Origin: Kineothrix sp. IPX-CK
Lineage (GTDB): Bacteria > Bacillota > Clostridia > Lachnospirales > Lachnospiraceae
Assembly (NCBI RefSeq): GCF_039134705.1
Contig: NZ_CP146256.1
Location: 4,278,001 to 4,342,000, forward strand
Direction of reading: 5' to 3'
DNA: 64,000 bases
Both the position numbers and the translations under genes were made by a program. Below the pieces are notes generated by a model. That model was not told where the DNA came from. It ran no database searches and worked only from the letters and a program-made list of their open reading frames with translations. Every line of letters starts with the position of its first letter. The stretch's first letter is position 1. Shown here piece after piece: positions 42,613 to 52,071 of this stretch.

Positions 42613-44157
42613 CTACTCTGCCGGTTGTTCAGCTGGCTGTTCTGCCGGTTGCTCTGCCGGCTGTTCTGCTGCTTCAATCTGCTGCTGATCTAACGGAGCC
42701 ACGTCGGGCGTAGCGAACTGAGCCAAAGAAGCCGCCACATTTTTCACATGATCTATGCTATTTGTGGCAACTGCCGCCAACATCTGATTATATGCATTCA
42801 CATCGTTGGTGGACAAGCCTACGGTAGCTGTACGAGGCACCATCTTATAGCTGCTGCTGTTCACCTCTTCACGGCTCACTTCCACACCGTTTTCTGTCAC
42901 TACCTTCCAGAGCTTTGCCTTGTAGCCGATATGCGCAGACTGCGTAATCACCTGGCCGAGCGGTATTGCAGGGTCCGTATAAATTACTTCCGTATCAGGA
43001 TTGGTTACGGACAGCACCTCACTCTCATAAGAAACCTTGCGTTCCGGCGAACGAGTTTCGACACCATATATCGTAAATGTAATGACTTTATTCTCGGTTT
43101 TCCCTTCTATATAAATAGGATACTCTGTATTGTTGATAAAGCGGAAATCTTTTCCCGCTGATTCCGCAATCGCGGCATCTGCCGAAGGATCTACATAGCT
43201 GACTATCATAGAATGATTATGGCGCTCTGTCACCTCAAGCTCCGAGCGCAGCACTGCGTTATATAAGGTGGTAGACACCTGACAGATACCTCCGCCCAGG
43301 CTATCCACTACCTGCCCGTTCAAATAAGAGCCTGCCATATAGTAACCGTTTGCTTCCGTAAACGGAGAAACCTCATTATACGTGGAAAATTCATCTCCCG
43401 GGTACACTGTTGTTCCCGATATCAGATTGCAGCCGTTCGTAACATTTTCGCTTCTGTCACGGCCTGAGGTGGAAAAACTGGTGCTGAAAGTTCCAAGCAC
43501 ATCCTTCACCTTGGCAAGCTCCTCCGCATTTCCCCTGGGCTCATCTACAATAACTGCCAGCGCTATATTTGCCGGCTCAAAAGTCCAATCGTTTAAAAAG
43601 TAATCGTATATTTGCTGTAAGGACGTTTCCTCATCCACCACATATCCGGTCTGACCCGGTATTACAGAAAATCCGCTGTCCGTCTTGGTAAGAACGGCGT
43701 CCTGAGCCTCCACGTTATACTGTTCACACTGCCCCTCAAGAAGGCCGCGGATCAGCTCTTTATCCAAATCGTACTTTAACTCGAACACTTTATTTTCATG
43801 CAGCAAATCCTGTAACGCCTTATAACGCTGCACCACATTTCCCTTTTTGCCGAAAGCAACAGCATCCTCCACAACTTCAGGGTTCGTCCATGTAAGCCCC
43901 AGCTCGCCGACAGTTGCCGTTACCTCATTGTTATTCACCGCCTGAAGCGTGACCGGAGTCTCCTTCAAATTATTTATATATTCTTCAACCATCTGCTCAG
44001 CTTCCGCTGCTGTCTTTCCGGAAACATCTATCTGGCCAACATAAATGCCGTTTTCAATAGTATTTCCGGCCTTCGCCTGCACCGGATATCCCATCTGCAT
44101 AAATGCAAATACGAAAAAAGCTGCTGCGATGGTCAGCTTCCTTCTCCATCTACTCAT
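42613..44157 (-). CDS. VanW-family cell-surface protein with EQPA repeat tail
   Basis: A 514-residue protein: signal peptide (IAAAFFVFAFMQMGYPVQA), a duplicated peptidoglycan-binding-like (PG_binding_4) region at about 40-200, and the VanW domain (SLGGGICQVSTTLYNAVLRS, then ERHNHSMIVSYVDPSADAAI), followed by a G5-like or linker region. The last residues are four EQPA repeats from 12-bp DNA units. VanW is associated with vancomycin clusters but is common in Clostridia envelopes and its function is unsettled. A second VanW protein is at 62394. A dispersed repeat sits 30 bases upstream. Confidence 0.9.
   Translation of the reverse strand: MSRWRRKLTIAAAFFVFAFMQMGYPVQAKAGNTIENGIYVGQIDVSGKTAAEAEQMVEEYINNLKETPVTLQAVNNNEVTATVGELGLTWTNPEVVEDAVAFGKKGNVVQRYKALQDLLHENKVFELKYDLDKELIRGLLEGQCEQYNVEAQDAVLTKTDSGFSVIPGQTGYVVDEETSLQQIYDYFLNDWTFEPANIALAVIVDEPRGNAEELAKVKDVLGTFSTSFSTSGRDRSENVTNGCNLISGTTVYPGDEFSTYNEVSPFTEANGYYMAGSYLNGQVVDSLGGGICQVSTTLYNAVLRSELEVTERHNHSMIVSYVDPSADAAIAESAGKDFRFINNTEYPIYIEGKTENKVITFTIYGVETRSPERKVSYESEVLSVTNPDTEVIYTDPAIPLGQVITQSAHIGYKAKLWKVVTENGVEVSREEVNSSSYKMVPRTATVGLSTNDVNAYNQMLAAVATNSIDHVKNVAASLAQFATPDVAPLDQQQIEAAEQPAEQPAEQPAEQPAE
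42616..42672 (-). repeat. 12-bp tandem repeats encoding an EQPA tail
   Basis: Four near-identical 12-base units at the extreme 3' end of the VanW gene, encoding E-Q-P-A. Such Glu/Pro tails often vary in number between strains. The region also creates a false in-frame N-terminal extension for the next gene. Confidence 0.85.
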
Positions 44158-44186
44158 AACTTCTCCTCTTAATCTATTCTATCCAC

Positions 44187-44213
44187 GTTACTGTTCACTC
44201 CGTTCTCAGTAAC
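44187..44213. repeat. Dispersed palindromic repeat, copy 2
   Basis: Same unit as 38796-38822, with exact 7-bp arms GTTACTG/CAGTAAC and one loop change. It lies between the VanW start and the 35-residue gene. Confidence 0.8.
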
Positions 44214-44257
44214 CTATCCATTCTATTTCCGACTCAATCTGCACCTAAAATATTGTG

Positions 44258-44365
44258 CTAGGAAATAAAATATGATAAAGTTGGTAATATCATAGCCAAC
44301 ACTACTAATATAATAATGATGGATGAAATTATCTTCTTCGTCTTGTTATTGTTCATGTTAAACAT
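44258..44365 (-). CDS. 35-residue single-helix membrane protein
   Basis: Starts MFNMNNNKTKKI with a basic N-terminus, then one hydrophobic helix (IISSIIIILVVLAMILPTL) and ends SYFIS. GGAGG lies 7 bases before ATG, the best ribosome site in the neighbourhood. Short proteins of this kind with a basic stretch before a helix are common in Lachnospiraceae envelopes; function is unknown. It is too short for most gene finders. It is divergent from the 44401 gene and may share the VanW transcript. Confidence 0.7.
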   Translation of the reverse strand: MFNMNNNKTKKIISSIIIILVVLAMILPTLSYFIS

Positions 44366-44400
44366 ACTAACGCCTCCTATCCACTGAAAGGATATTATAT

Positions 44401-45009
44401 ATGAAAATACCTTTTTTTGCAAGTTTTATCATCTTCATTGTATGGCTCGCCTACGAGCTTTCCAAGGTACGCCGCCGCTCCGAAAAAAGGGAAGCTTCCT
44501 TCTGGGAAAAAGAAGCACAGGCCAACCATACAAGACGCAAGCCCTTAGATGGCTTGAACTATATCACAATCCCCTTCGAAAAGCTTCCGATGGAGCTTCT
44601 TGCGGACGATGAAAAAATCTCCGAATGCCACCGGATCCTCGGAGTTCTCAAGGATTCCCCCGTAGTCAACTTCACAGGAATCAGTAATACGGAGCTAAAG
44701 CTGGAATACGGCGCGCCCAATATCAACCTTCTAATGCGCTATGATGAAAATTATACCACACTCGTCAGCACCTTACAAAAGTGGGCTCTGCTGCTTTACG
44801 AAGCAGGTTATGCAGCGGAAGCAAAAAATATTCTGGAATTCGCCGTTTCTACCGATACCGATGTCAGCGGCACCTATCGTCTGTTAGCCTCCATCTATAC
44901 CAAAGAAGGACAGACCGGAAAAATTGAAGACCTTTTAAAACGGGCGGAAAATCTCAGATCGGGATCCAAGGACACTATCGTCCGTATTTTGCGAGAATCT
45001 TATCGGTAA
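44401..45009 (+). CDS. Membrane-anchored TPR-like protein of unknown function
   Basis: A 202-residue protein with one N-terminal helix (PFFASFIIFIVWLAYELS) followed by a basic stretch. The C-terminal half resembles tetratricopeptide units (LQKWALLLYEAGYAAEAKNI, then GTYRLLASIYTKEGQTGKIE). I do not recognise a named family; a scaffold role at the membrane is possible. AAAGGATATTATAT precedes ATG. Its 3' end overlaps that of the convergent exonuclease gene by 35 bases. Confidence 0.75.
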   Translation: MKIPFFASFIIFIVWLAYELSKVRRRSEKREASFWEKEAQANHTRRKPLDGLNYITIPFEKLPMELLADDEKISECHRILGVLKDSPVVNFTGISNTELKLEYGAPNINLLMRYDENYTTLVSTLQKWALLLYEAGYAAEAKNILEFAVSTDTDVSGTYRLLASIYTKEGQTGKIEDLLKRAENLRSGSKDTIVRILRESYR

Positions 45010-45670
45010 TCCTGCTCGCCTCATTTCTTGTAAGCTTGTCCACATCATAATCAATATTTATTTTATGCTTGTCCAGCAATTTATATAACCTTTCTTTTTG
45101 AGGCTTCGTAATCGGAGTCTCTCTTTTTGCCTGATAAATCAGCTTCTGCGGTTTGAAATCCCTCTCATTATAAAAAAGATCGGATAATTTAAGGAACAGA
45201 TCGGAGGCCGCCTGCGCATCTCCCAATGCCCTATGGGCTTTATGCTCTATCCTGTAATATCTGCATAAGCTTTCCAGCTTCCTGCTTTCCAAATCCGGCA
45301 GAAACTTTCTCGCCAGCTTCAGCGTATCGATCCCTTCCTTTTCAAACGTCATTTTCTGATTCACCGCCGCCCTCTTTAAGAAGGAATAATCGAATATAAT
45401 GCGATGTCCCAACAAAATATCCCCGCCTATGAATTCCAAAAGTTCAGGAAGAACGCTTTCTATTTCCGGAGCATTCTCCAGCATCTGCTCCGTAATACCT
45501 GTAAGAGCGCATACGGTTTCGCTTAAAGACCTTCCGGGACTCACAAAGCTTTGGAAAGTGTCCGTCACCTTTCCTCCCCTTACCCTTACCGCCCCGATTT
45601 CTATGATTCTGTCCTGCTTCGTATTCAAGCCTGTAGTCTCCAGGTCCAGAGACACATAATCATTTATCAT
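44975..45670 (-). CDS. DnaQ-like 3'-5' exonuclease
   Basis: About 231 residues. ExoI motif is VSLDLETTGLN (Asp-x-Glu), ExoII GHRIIFDYSFLK and ExoIII HRALGDAQAASDL, so the DEDDh active site is complete. It is close to the epsilon-like exonuclease module of DNA polymerase III (PolC or DnaQ) and probably trims DNA or RNA. ATG 45670 is used (AAGGA upstream); an earlier ATG would lie in nth. It overlaps nth by 11 bases, so the two are coupled. Confidence 0.88.
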   Translation of the reverse strand: MINDYVSLDLETTGLNTKQDRIIEIGAVRVRGGKVTDTFQSFVSPGRSLSETVCALTGITEQMLENAPEIESVLPELLEFIGGDILLGHRIIFDYSFLKRAAVNQKMTFEKEGIDTLKLARKFLPDLESRKLESLCRYYRIEHKAHRALGDAQAASDLFLKLSDLFYNERDFKPQKLIYQAKRETPITKPQKERLYKLLDKHKINIDYDVDKLTRNEASRITDKILAKYGR

Positions 45671-46319
45671 TCTTCTTTTTCCTATCCTTATTCCGTTTCC
45701 GGTAATCGTCACATTGCTCCTGCAAAAAACACTCCTCACATTTTGGTGTGGGCGCCTTGCATATTTCCCGTCCCAAGGTAATAATCTGAATGTTCCAGAG
45801 AATCCAATGCTCTTTTGGCAGAGCCTTCATCAAATCCAGTTCTACCTTTAACGGATCCTCTTCCTTTGTCAGTCCCAGCTTTTTGGAAATCCGCTTTACA
45901 TGGGTATCAACCACGATGCTCGGCTCGTTGTAAATATTTCCTCTGATAACGTTCGCCGTCTTTCTCCCTACTCCCGCAAGAGAAGTGAGATCCTCCAGCG
46001 AGCGGGGTACTTCTCCGTCAAACCTTGCCATCAGCTCCTTGCAGCAGGCAATAATATTCTTGGCCTTATTGCGGTAGAATCCGGTGGAATGAATATCTTT
46101 TTCCAGCTCAGAAAGCTCCGCCTTCGCAAAAGCTTCCACACCGGGGTATTTGCGGAATAAATCCCGGGTTACCACATTCACTCTGGCATCCGTGCACTGA
46201 GCGCTTAAAATCGTTGCGATCAGAAGCTGCCACGCATTTTCATGATTCAGGAAGCACCGGTATTCCGTACCGTATCTTTCGTCCAGCAGATCTATGATCT
46301 CCTTTGTCTTTTTCGTCAT
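45660..46319 (-). CDS. nth: Endonuclease III
   Basis: A 219-residue HhH-GPD glycosylase/lyase. The helix-hairpin-helix with catalytic Lys is SLAGVGRKTANVIRG and the Asp lies in VVDTHVKRISKKLG. The iron-sulfur cluster is C-x6-C-x2-C-x5-C in ICKAPTPKCEECFLQEQC. It removes oxidised pyrimidines from DNA and nicks the abasic site. Its start is immediately after the stop of the radical SAM gene. Confidence 0.95.
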   Translation of the reverse strand: MTKKTKEIIDLLDERYGTEYRCFLNHENAWQLLIATILSAQCTDARVNVVTRDLFRKYPGVEAFAKAELSELEKDIHSTGFYRNKAKNIIACCKELMARFDGEVPRSLEDLTSLAGVGRKTANVIRGNIYNEPSIVVDTHVKRISKKLGLTKEEDPLKVELDLMKALPKEHWILWNIQIITLGREICKAPTPKCEECFLQEQCDDYRKRNKDRKKKNDK

Positions 46320-48131
46320 TTATCCTTCCTCCATAGGAACGAGCAGTATTCTTGCCTCGTTCGTAAGCGGACTCCTTTGTCTGTAATCGAACAGCACCGC
46401 TACGGGCGCCTTGGATTTACTCATACGTTTATCCACACTCTCCTCCCACACCGCATAGGAAAACGCCTCTATATGAGTCATCTTAGCTACTTGTCTGGGC
46501 TGATACTCCGTATACAATGGAAGCAGCTCCCTCAACTTTTCTTCATGTTTATAAAAATCCTGAAGCTGTTCTTTATAGGCCGTCATATCCTTGGAAAAGC
46601 CGGGTCTGCTCTTCATATTCTCTCTCAAGTATATATCATAGGTCAAAAGCTCTTTATAAAGCGCTTCTTTCTCTCTATCGTAGAGGCAGGCAAATTGAAG
46701 CAGCGCTTCATACCGGTACACCCTCGACGGGCTGTTCAGGAAATATCCGCTTTCTTCATAATATTCTGCAAGCCTTTCGTACATAGCGAAAGCACCCTCA
46801 AAAGCCCTTTCCAGCACCGGCAGCGTATGGGTGAACTGATTGCTGTTATAATACAGCTCTACCATTTCTTCTACCCGCTTCAAATCGCATAGCTTATCAT
46901 AGGGCATCCACTTGGAGTATAACACTTCATAAGGAGGTTCGCTGGTGTAATTTATTCCATAGCTTCCAGCTTTTTCATACATCGGTGAGCCTTTCAATAC
47001 TTTTAAGAAGCCAAGCTGGAGCTGCTGAGGTCTCATCGCGTACACCTCATCGAAGGATTTGCCGAAGCTACGATAATCCTCATAAGGAAGGCCCGCTATC
47101 AGATCCAGATGTACGTGTATGTTATTTGTGTTATGGATCCGTTTCACTATATACTTTAATTTTTCCATATCCATGAAACGGTTGATTTCCTTCAGGGTCG
47201 CAGGGTTGGTGGATTGTACCCCTATTTCGAGCTGCACCAGTCCGGGACGCATCTCGGATAAGATTTCCAGCTGTTCTTCGCTTACTATATCCGCAGCAAT
47301 CTCGAAGTGGAAGTTCGTTACTCCGTTGTCGTGCTCATGAATGTATCTCCATATCTCCATGGCGTGCCGGTGGCTGCAGTTGAAAGTTCTATCCACGAAT
47401 TTCACCTGGGTCACGCGATTATCTAAGAAAAATTGAAGCTCCTTTTTTACGATCCGGGCATCTCTCAGGCGCACCTTCTTATCGATGGAAGATAGACAAT
47501 AGCTGCAGCGATAGGGACAGCCTCTGCTGGTTTCATAGTATATGATTCTATTTTGAAAGGGCTCGAGATTCTCATACAAAAAGGGGAGAGTACTGATGTC
47601 GGTCAGTTCCTGCGCTTCGGTCGTTGTAATATTCTCTCCGGCGCGGAATGCAATACCCGGGATTTCGCACAAAAATGGTTGCGTTAAAACATCGGATGAA
47701 TGCTCCGGGGTCACTTTATCCGGAGACTCTTTCCCCAGGGTCCGTAAGTAATATTGCAGCAGGCTGAGAAAGGTCTTCTCACCTTCGCCTATCATCACTC
47801 CGGTAATCATAGGATATTCCTTCAACAGCTTTTCTGCATCGAAGGAAACCTCAGGGCCGCCCAGCCATATGGGGAGGGTCGGCATAATCTTATGAAGCTC
47901 TGTGATAATTTCACGTATCATTCGGAAATTCCAAATATAGCAGGAAAAGGCAATGACTTCAGGGCGATGCTTATAAATGTCGGACAATATACTTTCTACT
48001 CTGTGATTGATGGTATATTCGGCAATTGCAATGTGAGAAGCATACTCTTGTCCTGCGTAGGCGCGGAGGCTGTATAGGGCAGGGTTTGAGTGAATGTATT
48101 TTGCATTTAGAGCGGTTAGTAAGAATTTCAC
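46320..48131 (-). CDS. B12-binding radical SAM protein with DUF4080
   Basis: A 603-residue protein. An N-terminal cobalamin-binding Rossmann domain (VIAFSCYIWNFRMIREII, WLGGPEVSFDAEKLLKEYP) precedes the radical SAM core with CPYRCSYC as the CxxxCxxC cluster motif. The C-terminal 200 residues fit the DUF4080 helical part common in Clostridia. Such enzymes methylate or rearrange unactivated carbon, but the substrate is unknown. It is the first gene in an apparent run with nth and the exonuclease. Confidence 0.9.
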   Translation of the reverse strand: MKFLLTALNAKYIHSNPALYSLRAYAGQEYASHIAIAEYTINHRVESILSDIYKHRPEVIAFSCYIWNFRMIREIITELHKIMPTLPIWLGGPEVSFDAEKLLKEYPMITGVMIGEGEKTFLSLLQYYLRTLGKESPDKVTPEHSSDVLTQPFLCEIPGIAFRAGENITTTEAQELTDISTLPFLYENLEPFQNRIIYYETSRGCPYRCSYCLSSIDKKVRLRDARIVKKELQFFLDNRVTQVKFVDRTFNCSHRHAMEIWRYIHEHDNGVTNFHFEIAADIVSEEQLEILSEMRPGLVQLEIGVQSTNPATLKEINRFMDMEKLKYIVKRIHNTNNIHVHLDLIAGLPYEDYRSFGKSFDEVYAMRPQQLQLGFLKVLKGSPMYEKAGSYGINYTSEPPYEVLYSKWMPYDKLCDLKRVEEMVELYYNSNQFTHTLPVLERAFEGAFAMYERLAEYYEESGYFLNSPSRVYRYEALLQFACLYDREKEALYKELLTYDIYLRENMKSRPGFSKDMTAYKEQLQDFYKHEEKLRELLPLYTEYQPRQVAKMTHIEAFSYAVWEESVDKRMSKSKAPVAVLFDYRQRSPLTNEARILLVPMEEG

Positions 48132-48236
48132 GTTTTTAGCTGGGTCCTTTCCTTATTGAAATGCGCTACATATTTTGCATTCCTACAAGAAAATTATGCC
48201 ATACATTCAGGGTTAAGTCCACGTCATTTTACAGAC

Positions 48237-48273
48237 TTAAAATGCGCCCCGAAAATCAATTTCAGGGCGCATT
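48237..48273 (-). terminator. Intrinsic terminator of the galactose operon
   Basis: On the minus strand AATGCGCCC (48273-48265) pairs with GGGCGCATT (48249-48241), the stem extended by GAAA/TTTC, with ATTTTAAG after it. It is 35 bases past the galT stop codon. Confidence 0.8.
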
Positions 48274-48307
48274 CTATTTGTTGATATTTTCTGCTTATCG
48301 ATACTTT

Positions 48308-49816
48308 CTATAATGTACTGATAAATCTGTCAAATGCAAGCCGGCCTTCCGGCGTTCTCTTATAAACTCCGGCGTCCTCAAGTACCTGCATAAATATGTC
48401 TCCGATTTCCTTTTGAAATATTTTCATTAATTTCTCTTTCGTGTCACGGCTCGCAGCTTCATATTTCGGAAGAAATTCTTCTACCCAATCCGCATGCTTT
48501 CCGAGCACTTCATCTATATGAATATCTTCTTCTGCTAAAATGGCCTTTGCCAAGGCATCCATTTCATCCTTTAGTCTGGCCGGGAGGACGGCAAGTCCCA
48601 TTACTTCGATCAGGCCGATGTTCTCTTTTTTAATATGATGGAGCTTGGCGTGGGGGTGATATACACCCAGGGGATGTTCTTTTGTTGTAATATTGTTTCG
48701 CAGCACCAGATCCAGCTCAAATTTATCCCCGCGCTTCCTTGCGATAGGGGTAATAGTATTATGCGGTTCTTCCTCGGTATACGCATAGATAAAAGCCTTC
48801 TCGTCGGTGTAGCCGCGCCATTTATCCAGTATTATGTCCGCAAGTGAGATAAGGCGTTCGCTGTCCTTAGAAGATATACGGATTACGGACATGGGCCAGT
48901 TCACTATGCCCGCTTCCACATCTTCAAAGCCATGCACTTGAAAAGTTCTCTCTACGGGAGCCTTCGCCATGGCGAATTCATAATGGCCTCCCTGAAAATG
49001 ATCATGGCTTAAAATGGAGCCTCCTACAATAGGCAGGTCGGCATTGGAACCTACAAAATAGTGCGGGAACTGCTTTACAAAATCAAAGAGCTTGCAAAAA
49101 GTGGCATGATCAATCTTCATCGGCTCATGGACCGAGTTGAATACGATACAATGCTCGTTATAATATACGTAAGGGGAATATTGCAGGCCCCACCGAGAGC
49201 CATTGATCTCTACAGGCATCACTCTGTGGTTCTGCCTTGCCGGATGGTTTACGTGTCCTGCATAGCCCTCGTTCTCCCTGCAAAGCAGGCACTTCGGATA
49301 ACCGCTGGGTCTGGCATTTCCGGCTGCCGCTATAGCCTTAGGGTCTTTCTCAGGCTTGGAGAGGTTGATAGTAATATCCAAATCCCCATACTTTGTGGAT
49401 GCAAGCCATTTCTGATCCTTCTTAATACGATATCTTCTGATATAATCCGTATCCTGACTGAATTGGTAATAAAAATCTGTCGCCTTTTTGGGACTTATCG
49501 CATATAATTCCTTGAATCTGCGAATCACTTCGCTGGGACGGGGTACGAGCATTCCCATAATCTTCGTATCGAACAGATCTCTGTATACGATGCCATCCTC
49601 AGACAAAATGCCGGTTTCATAGGCGTAGTCCGTCATGTCCTTAAGTATACTTTCTAAATCCTCTTCTGCTGCTTCTGCACTGCTGCCGTATTCCTCCGGG
49701 CTGTCTAGTCCAAAAAGCTCAATCAATTTATTGATGGTATATATTTTGTCTTCTTCTTCAATCAGTCCCGTATGAAGGCCATACAGAACCAATTTCTTAA
49801 TATCTTGCAGTATCAT
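48308..49816 (-). CDS. galT: UDP-glucose--hexose-1-phosphate uridylyltransferase (GalT, Firmicutes type)
   Basis: A 502-residue protein of the large Gram-positive GalT class. Recognisable blocks are YNEHCIVFNSVHEPMKIDHA, ILSHDHFQGGHYEFAM and GVYHPHAKLHHIKKENIGL, which include the conserved histidines. It exchanges galactose-1-phosphate and UDP-glucose in the Leloir pathway. It follows galK by 15 bases and ends the operon. The length matches GalT of Lactobacillus and Clostridia rather than the 350-residue E. coli enzyme. Confidence 0.95.
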   Translation of the reverse strand: MILQDIKKLVLYGLHTGLIEEEDKIYTINKLIELFGLDSPEEYGSSAEAAEEDLESILKDMTDYAYETGILSEDGIVYRDLFDTKIMGMLVPRPSEVIRRFKELYAISPKKATDFYYQFSQDTDYIRRYRIKKDQKWLASTKYGDLDITINLSKPEKDPKAIAAAGNARPSGYPKCLLCRENEGYAGHVNHPARQNHRVMPVEINGSRWGLQYSPYVYYNEHCIVFNSVHEPMKIDHATFCKLFDFVKQFPHYFVGSNADLPIVGGSILSHDHFQGGHYEFAMAKAPVERTFQVHGFEDVEAGIVNWPMSVIRISSKDSERLISLADIILDKWRGYTDEKAFIYAYTEEEPHNTITPIARKRGDKFELDLVLRNNITTKEHPLGVYHPHAKLHHIKKENIGLIEVMGLAVLPARLKDEMDALAKAILAEEDIHIDEVLGKHADWVEEFLPKYEAASRDTKEKLMKIFQKEIGDIFMQVLEDAGVYKRTPEGRLAFDRFISTL

Positions 49817-49831
49817 CTCATCCGCCCCTTC

Positions 49832-51013
49832 TTAATTGCAAATCTCAGAAGGGCCGTCTCCGATTTCCACCGCATAAAAATCAGCAGCATATCCGATTTT
49901 CTCTTTGTATGCAGCGCCAACCTTTTCTATGAAGGTATCAATAGCCTCCGTCTTAACGATGCTCACCGTACAGCCGCCGAAACCGGCGCCTGTCATTCGG
50001 GAACCAATGCATCCGTCTATTTTCCAAGCTTCTTCTGCCAGCGTATCCAACTCGATACCGGTCACTTCATAATCATCCCGAAGGGATATATGCGATTCGT
50101 TCATAAGCTTGCCGAACAGTTCCACATCGTTGTTCTTCAAGGCCTCTACTGCTTTTATCGTTCTCTGATTCTCATACACCGCATGCCTTGCACGCCTTAT
50201 GCGAACCTCATCCTTAATCATAGGTTTATAAAGCTCGAACTGCTCTTCGGTTAAATCTCCCAAGCCATCGATTCCCACCGCAGCTTGAATCTCCGCAAGT
50301 GCCGTTTCGCATTCATTTCTTCTTTCATTATATTTAGAATCGCCCAGACCTCGTTTTTTATTGCTGCATGCGATCACAATCTTTGCATTCTCCAGCTTAA
50401 TAGGCGCGTATTCGAAGGAAAGGTCCGCCGTATCCAGGAAAATGGCATGTCCCTTTTTGCCCATGGCAATTGCGAACTGATCCATAATACCGCAGTTAAC
50501 CCCGTTGAAGTTGTTCTCGGAATACTGTCCGATCAACGCCAAATCCTGATTGCTCACATCGAAGCCATAAAATTCTCTCAGTATATAACCCGTAAGAACT
50601 TCCACCGATGCAGAAGATGATAATCCTGAGCCGTTAGGTATATTCCCATTTAAGAGTAAGTCCATTCCGCAGGGAATCTCATATCCCTTCTTTTCAAAGG
50701 CCCACATAACTCCCTTCGGATAATTGGTCCAGCCGGCTTCCTTCTCCGGCTTCAAATCCTCCATACCGGATTCGATTATTCCCAGCGATTCAAAGTTCAT
50801 GGAATAGAAGCGGAGCTTCTTGTCATCTCTTTTTCTCGCTGCGCCATAAGTACCCATAGTAAGCGCACACGGAAAAACATGTCCTGCGTTGTAATCCGTA
50901 TGCTCTCCTATCATGTTAACGCGTCCCGGCGCAAAGTAAACCTTAGCCTGAGCGCTGTTTCCGAACACTTCCTCAAACTTTTTCAGCATCATTTCTTTCA
51001 TAGTCTCACTCAT
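49832..51013 (-). CDS. galK: Galactokinase
   Basis: A 393-residue GHMP kinase. Galactokinase signature GRVNMIGEHTDYNAGHVF, ATP loop NGSGLSSSASVEV and the closing motif SRMTGAGFGGCTVSIV are all present. It phosphorylates galactose at C1 in the cytoplasm. It stands between the AraC-type regulator and galT on the same strand. An AAAGAGACGGG-like site precedes ATG. Confidence 0.96.
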   Translation of the reverse strand: MSETMKEMMLKKFEEVFGNSAQAKVYFAPGRVNMIGEHTDYNAGHVFPCALTMGTYGAARKRDDKKLRFYSMNFESLGIIESGMEDLKPEKEAGWTNYPKGVMWAFEKKGYEIPCGMDLLLNGNIPNGSGLSSSASVEVLTGYILREFYGFDVSNQDLALIGQYSENNFNGVNCGIMDQFAIAMGKKGHAIFLDTADLSFEYAPIKLENAKIVIACSNKKRGLGDSKYNERRNECETALAEIQAAVGIDGLGDLTEEQFELYKPMIKDEVRIRRARHAVYENQRTIKAVEALKNNDVELFGKLMNESHISLRDDYEVTGIELDTLAEEAWKIDGCIGSRMTGAGFGGCTVSIVKTEAIDTFIEKVGAAYKEKIGYAADFYAVEIGDGPSEICN

Positions 51014-51134
51014 ACCCGTCTCTTTCTGTTAAAATCATAGTTTCTCGTAGCTATCTCTCTACTTAAAATTATAATAAACCGACGTATAAATTCCATGATA
51101 CTTTGTTGCAATTACCAGTCAAAATGTTAATTAT

Positions 51135-52037
51135 TTAACTTCTAATCTGATTGATTTGATCGATAAATTTTTCCACCTGTTCCAAGTGTTCTTTGTTTCT
51201 TCTTGTTTCCCCTTTCGCTATATCCTTCCGGTAAGCGGATGGAGACATTTCCTTCATCTGTCTAAATGCTTTCGTAAATACAATAGGATCCTGATATCCG
51301 CAGGAAAGAGCAACGCTCTCCACAGAAAGAGTCGTGAGCTGCAAAAGCTCCGTCGCTTTGGCGATGCGGAAAGTTGTCAGAAACCGCTGCGGCGACATTC
51401 CCAGCGAATTTTGAAAAAGCGTATATAAATAACTCCTATTGATACATACATAATCCGCCACATCCGTCACTTTTATGGGATTGCAATAATTTCCCTGAAT
51501 GAATTCTACGGCTTTTCGCACATAAATATTTGCCCTGTCACTTTCATTTCTTTCTGTAACCGGCACGCCCTCGGCTATGATGGAGAGAAAAATTCCCAGC
51601 TGTCCATTTCTTCGAAGGTCATTAGCTATCCCAAAGGTGTTATGCTCCATCATATCCCTTACGATCTGATACAATTCATCGGAACGCTCCGATTTAAACA
51701 CCGGATGAGTCACGGATAAACCGACGGACTTCACGTATTCCTCTGCATTGGTTCCACTGAAACCGACCCACACATAGGTCCATGGGTTTTCTTCATCCGA
51801 CTGATAAAAAGCAAGTTCCTCCGGAGTAATCAAGAAGCCGTATCCCGCCTCCAGCGGATAAACCGTTTCTCCGATAGAGAGCTTGCCCTTACCGCTCAAA
51901 ACATAATGAATCAAATAATGGGGCTTTAGAGCCGGTCCAAAGCTATGAAGCGGCTCCGTCTTCGAACAGCCGCAGCAATTCACATACAAGCTCCCCGTCT
52001 TTTCCCCCGCAAATTCCAACTTATAAGCCTTTTCCAT
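51135..52037 (-). CDS. AraC-family regulator of the galactose operon
   Basis: A 300-residue protein. The N-terminal cupin-like sensor (LSIGETVYPLEAGYGFLITP) is followed by the AraC double helix-turn-helix (VTDVADYVCINRSYLYTLFQ, SLGMSPQRFL, ALSCGYQDPIVFTKAFRQM, SPSAYR). Its place between the epimerase and galK suggests it senses a galactose-related sugar and activates these genes. The 120-base gap before galK likely holds its target promoter. Confidence 0.92.
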   Translation of the reverse strand: MEKAYKLEFAGEKTGSLYVNCCGCSKTEPLHSFGPALKPHYLIHYVLSGKGKLSIGETVYPLEAGYGFLITPEELAFYQSDEENPWTYVWVGFSGTNAEEYVKSVGLSVTHPVFKSERSDELYQIVRDMMEHNTFGIANDLRRNGQLGIFLSIIAEGVPVTERNESDRANIYVRKAVEFIQGNYCNPIKVTDVADYVCINRSYLYTLFQNSLGMSPQRFLTTFRIAKATELLQLTTLSVESVALSCGYQDPIVFTKAFRQMKEMSPSAYRKDIAKGETRRNKEHLEQVEKFIDQINQIRS

Positions 52038-52071
52038 CTTTCCAAGCTCCTCACGCCATTACAGCTTTACG

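Noticed and set aside
42588..42677. N-terminal extension of the AIR-synthase-like gene rich in Asn, Gln, Arg and Ser
   Set aside because: It is the other-frame translation of the EQPA repeats of the VanW gene; a good ribosome site supports ATG 42587.
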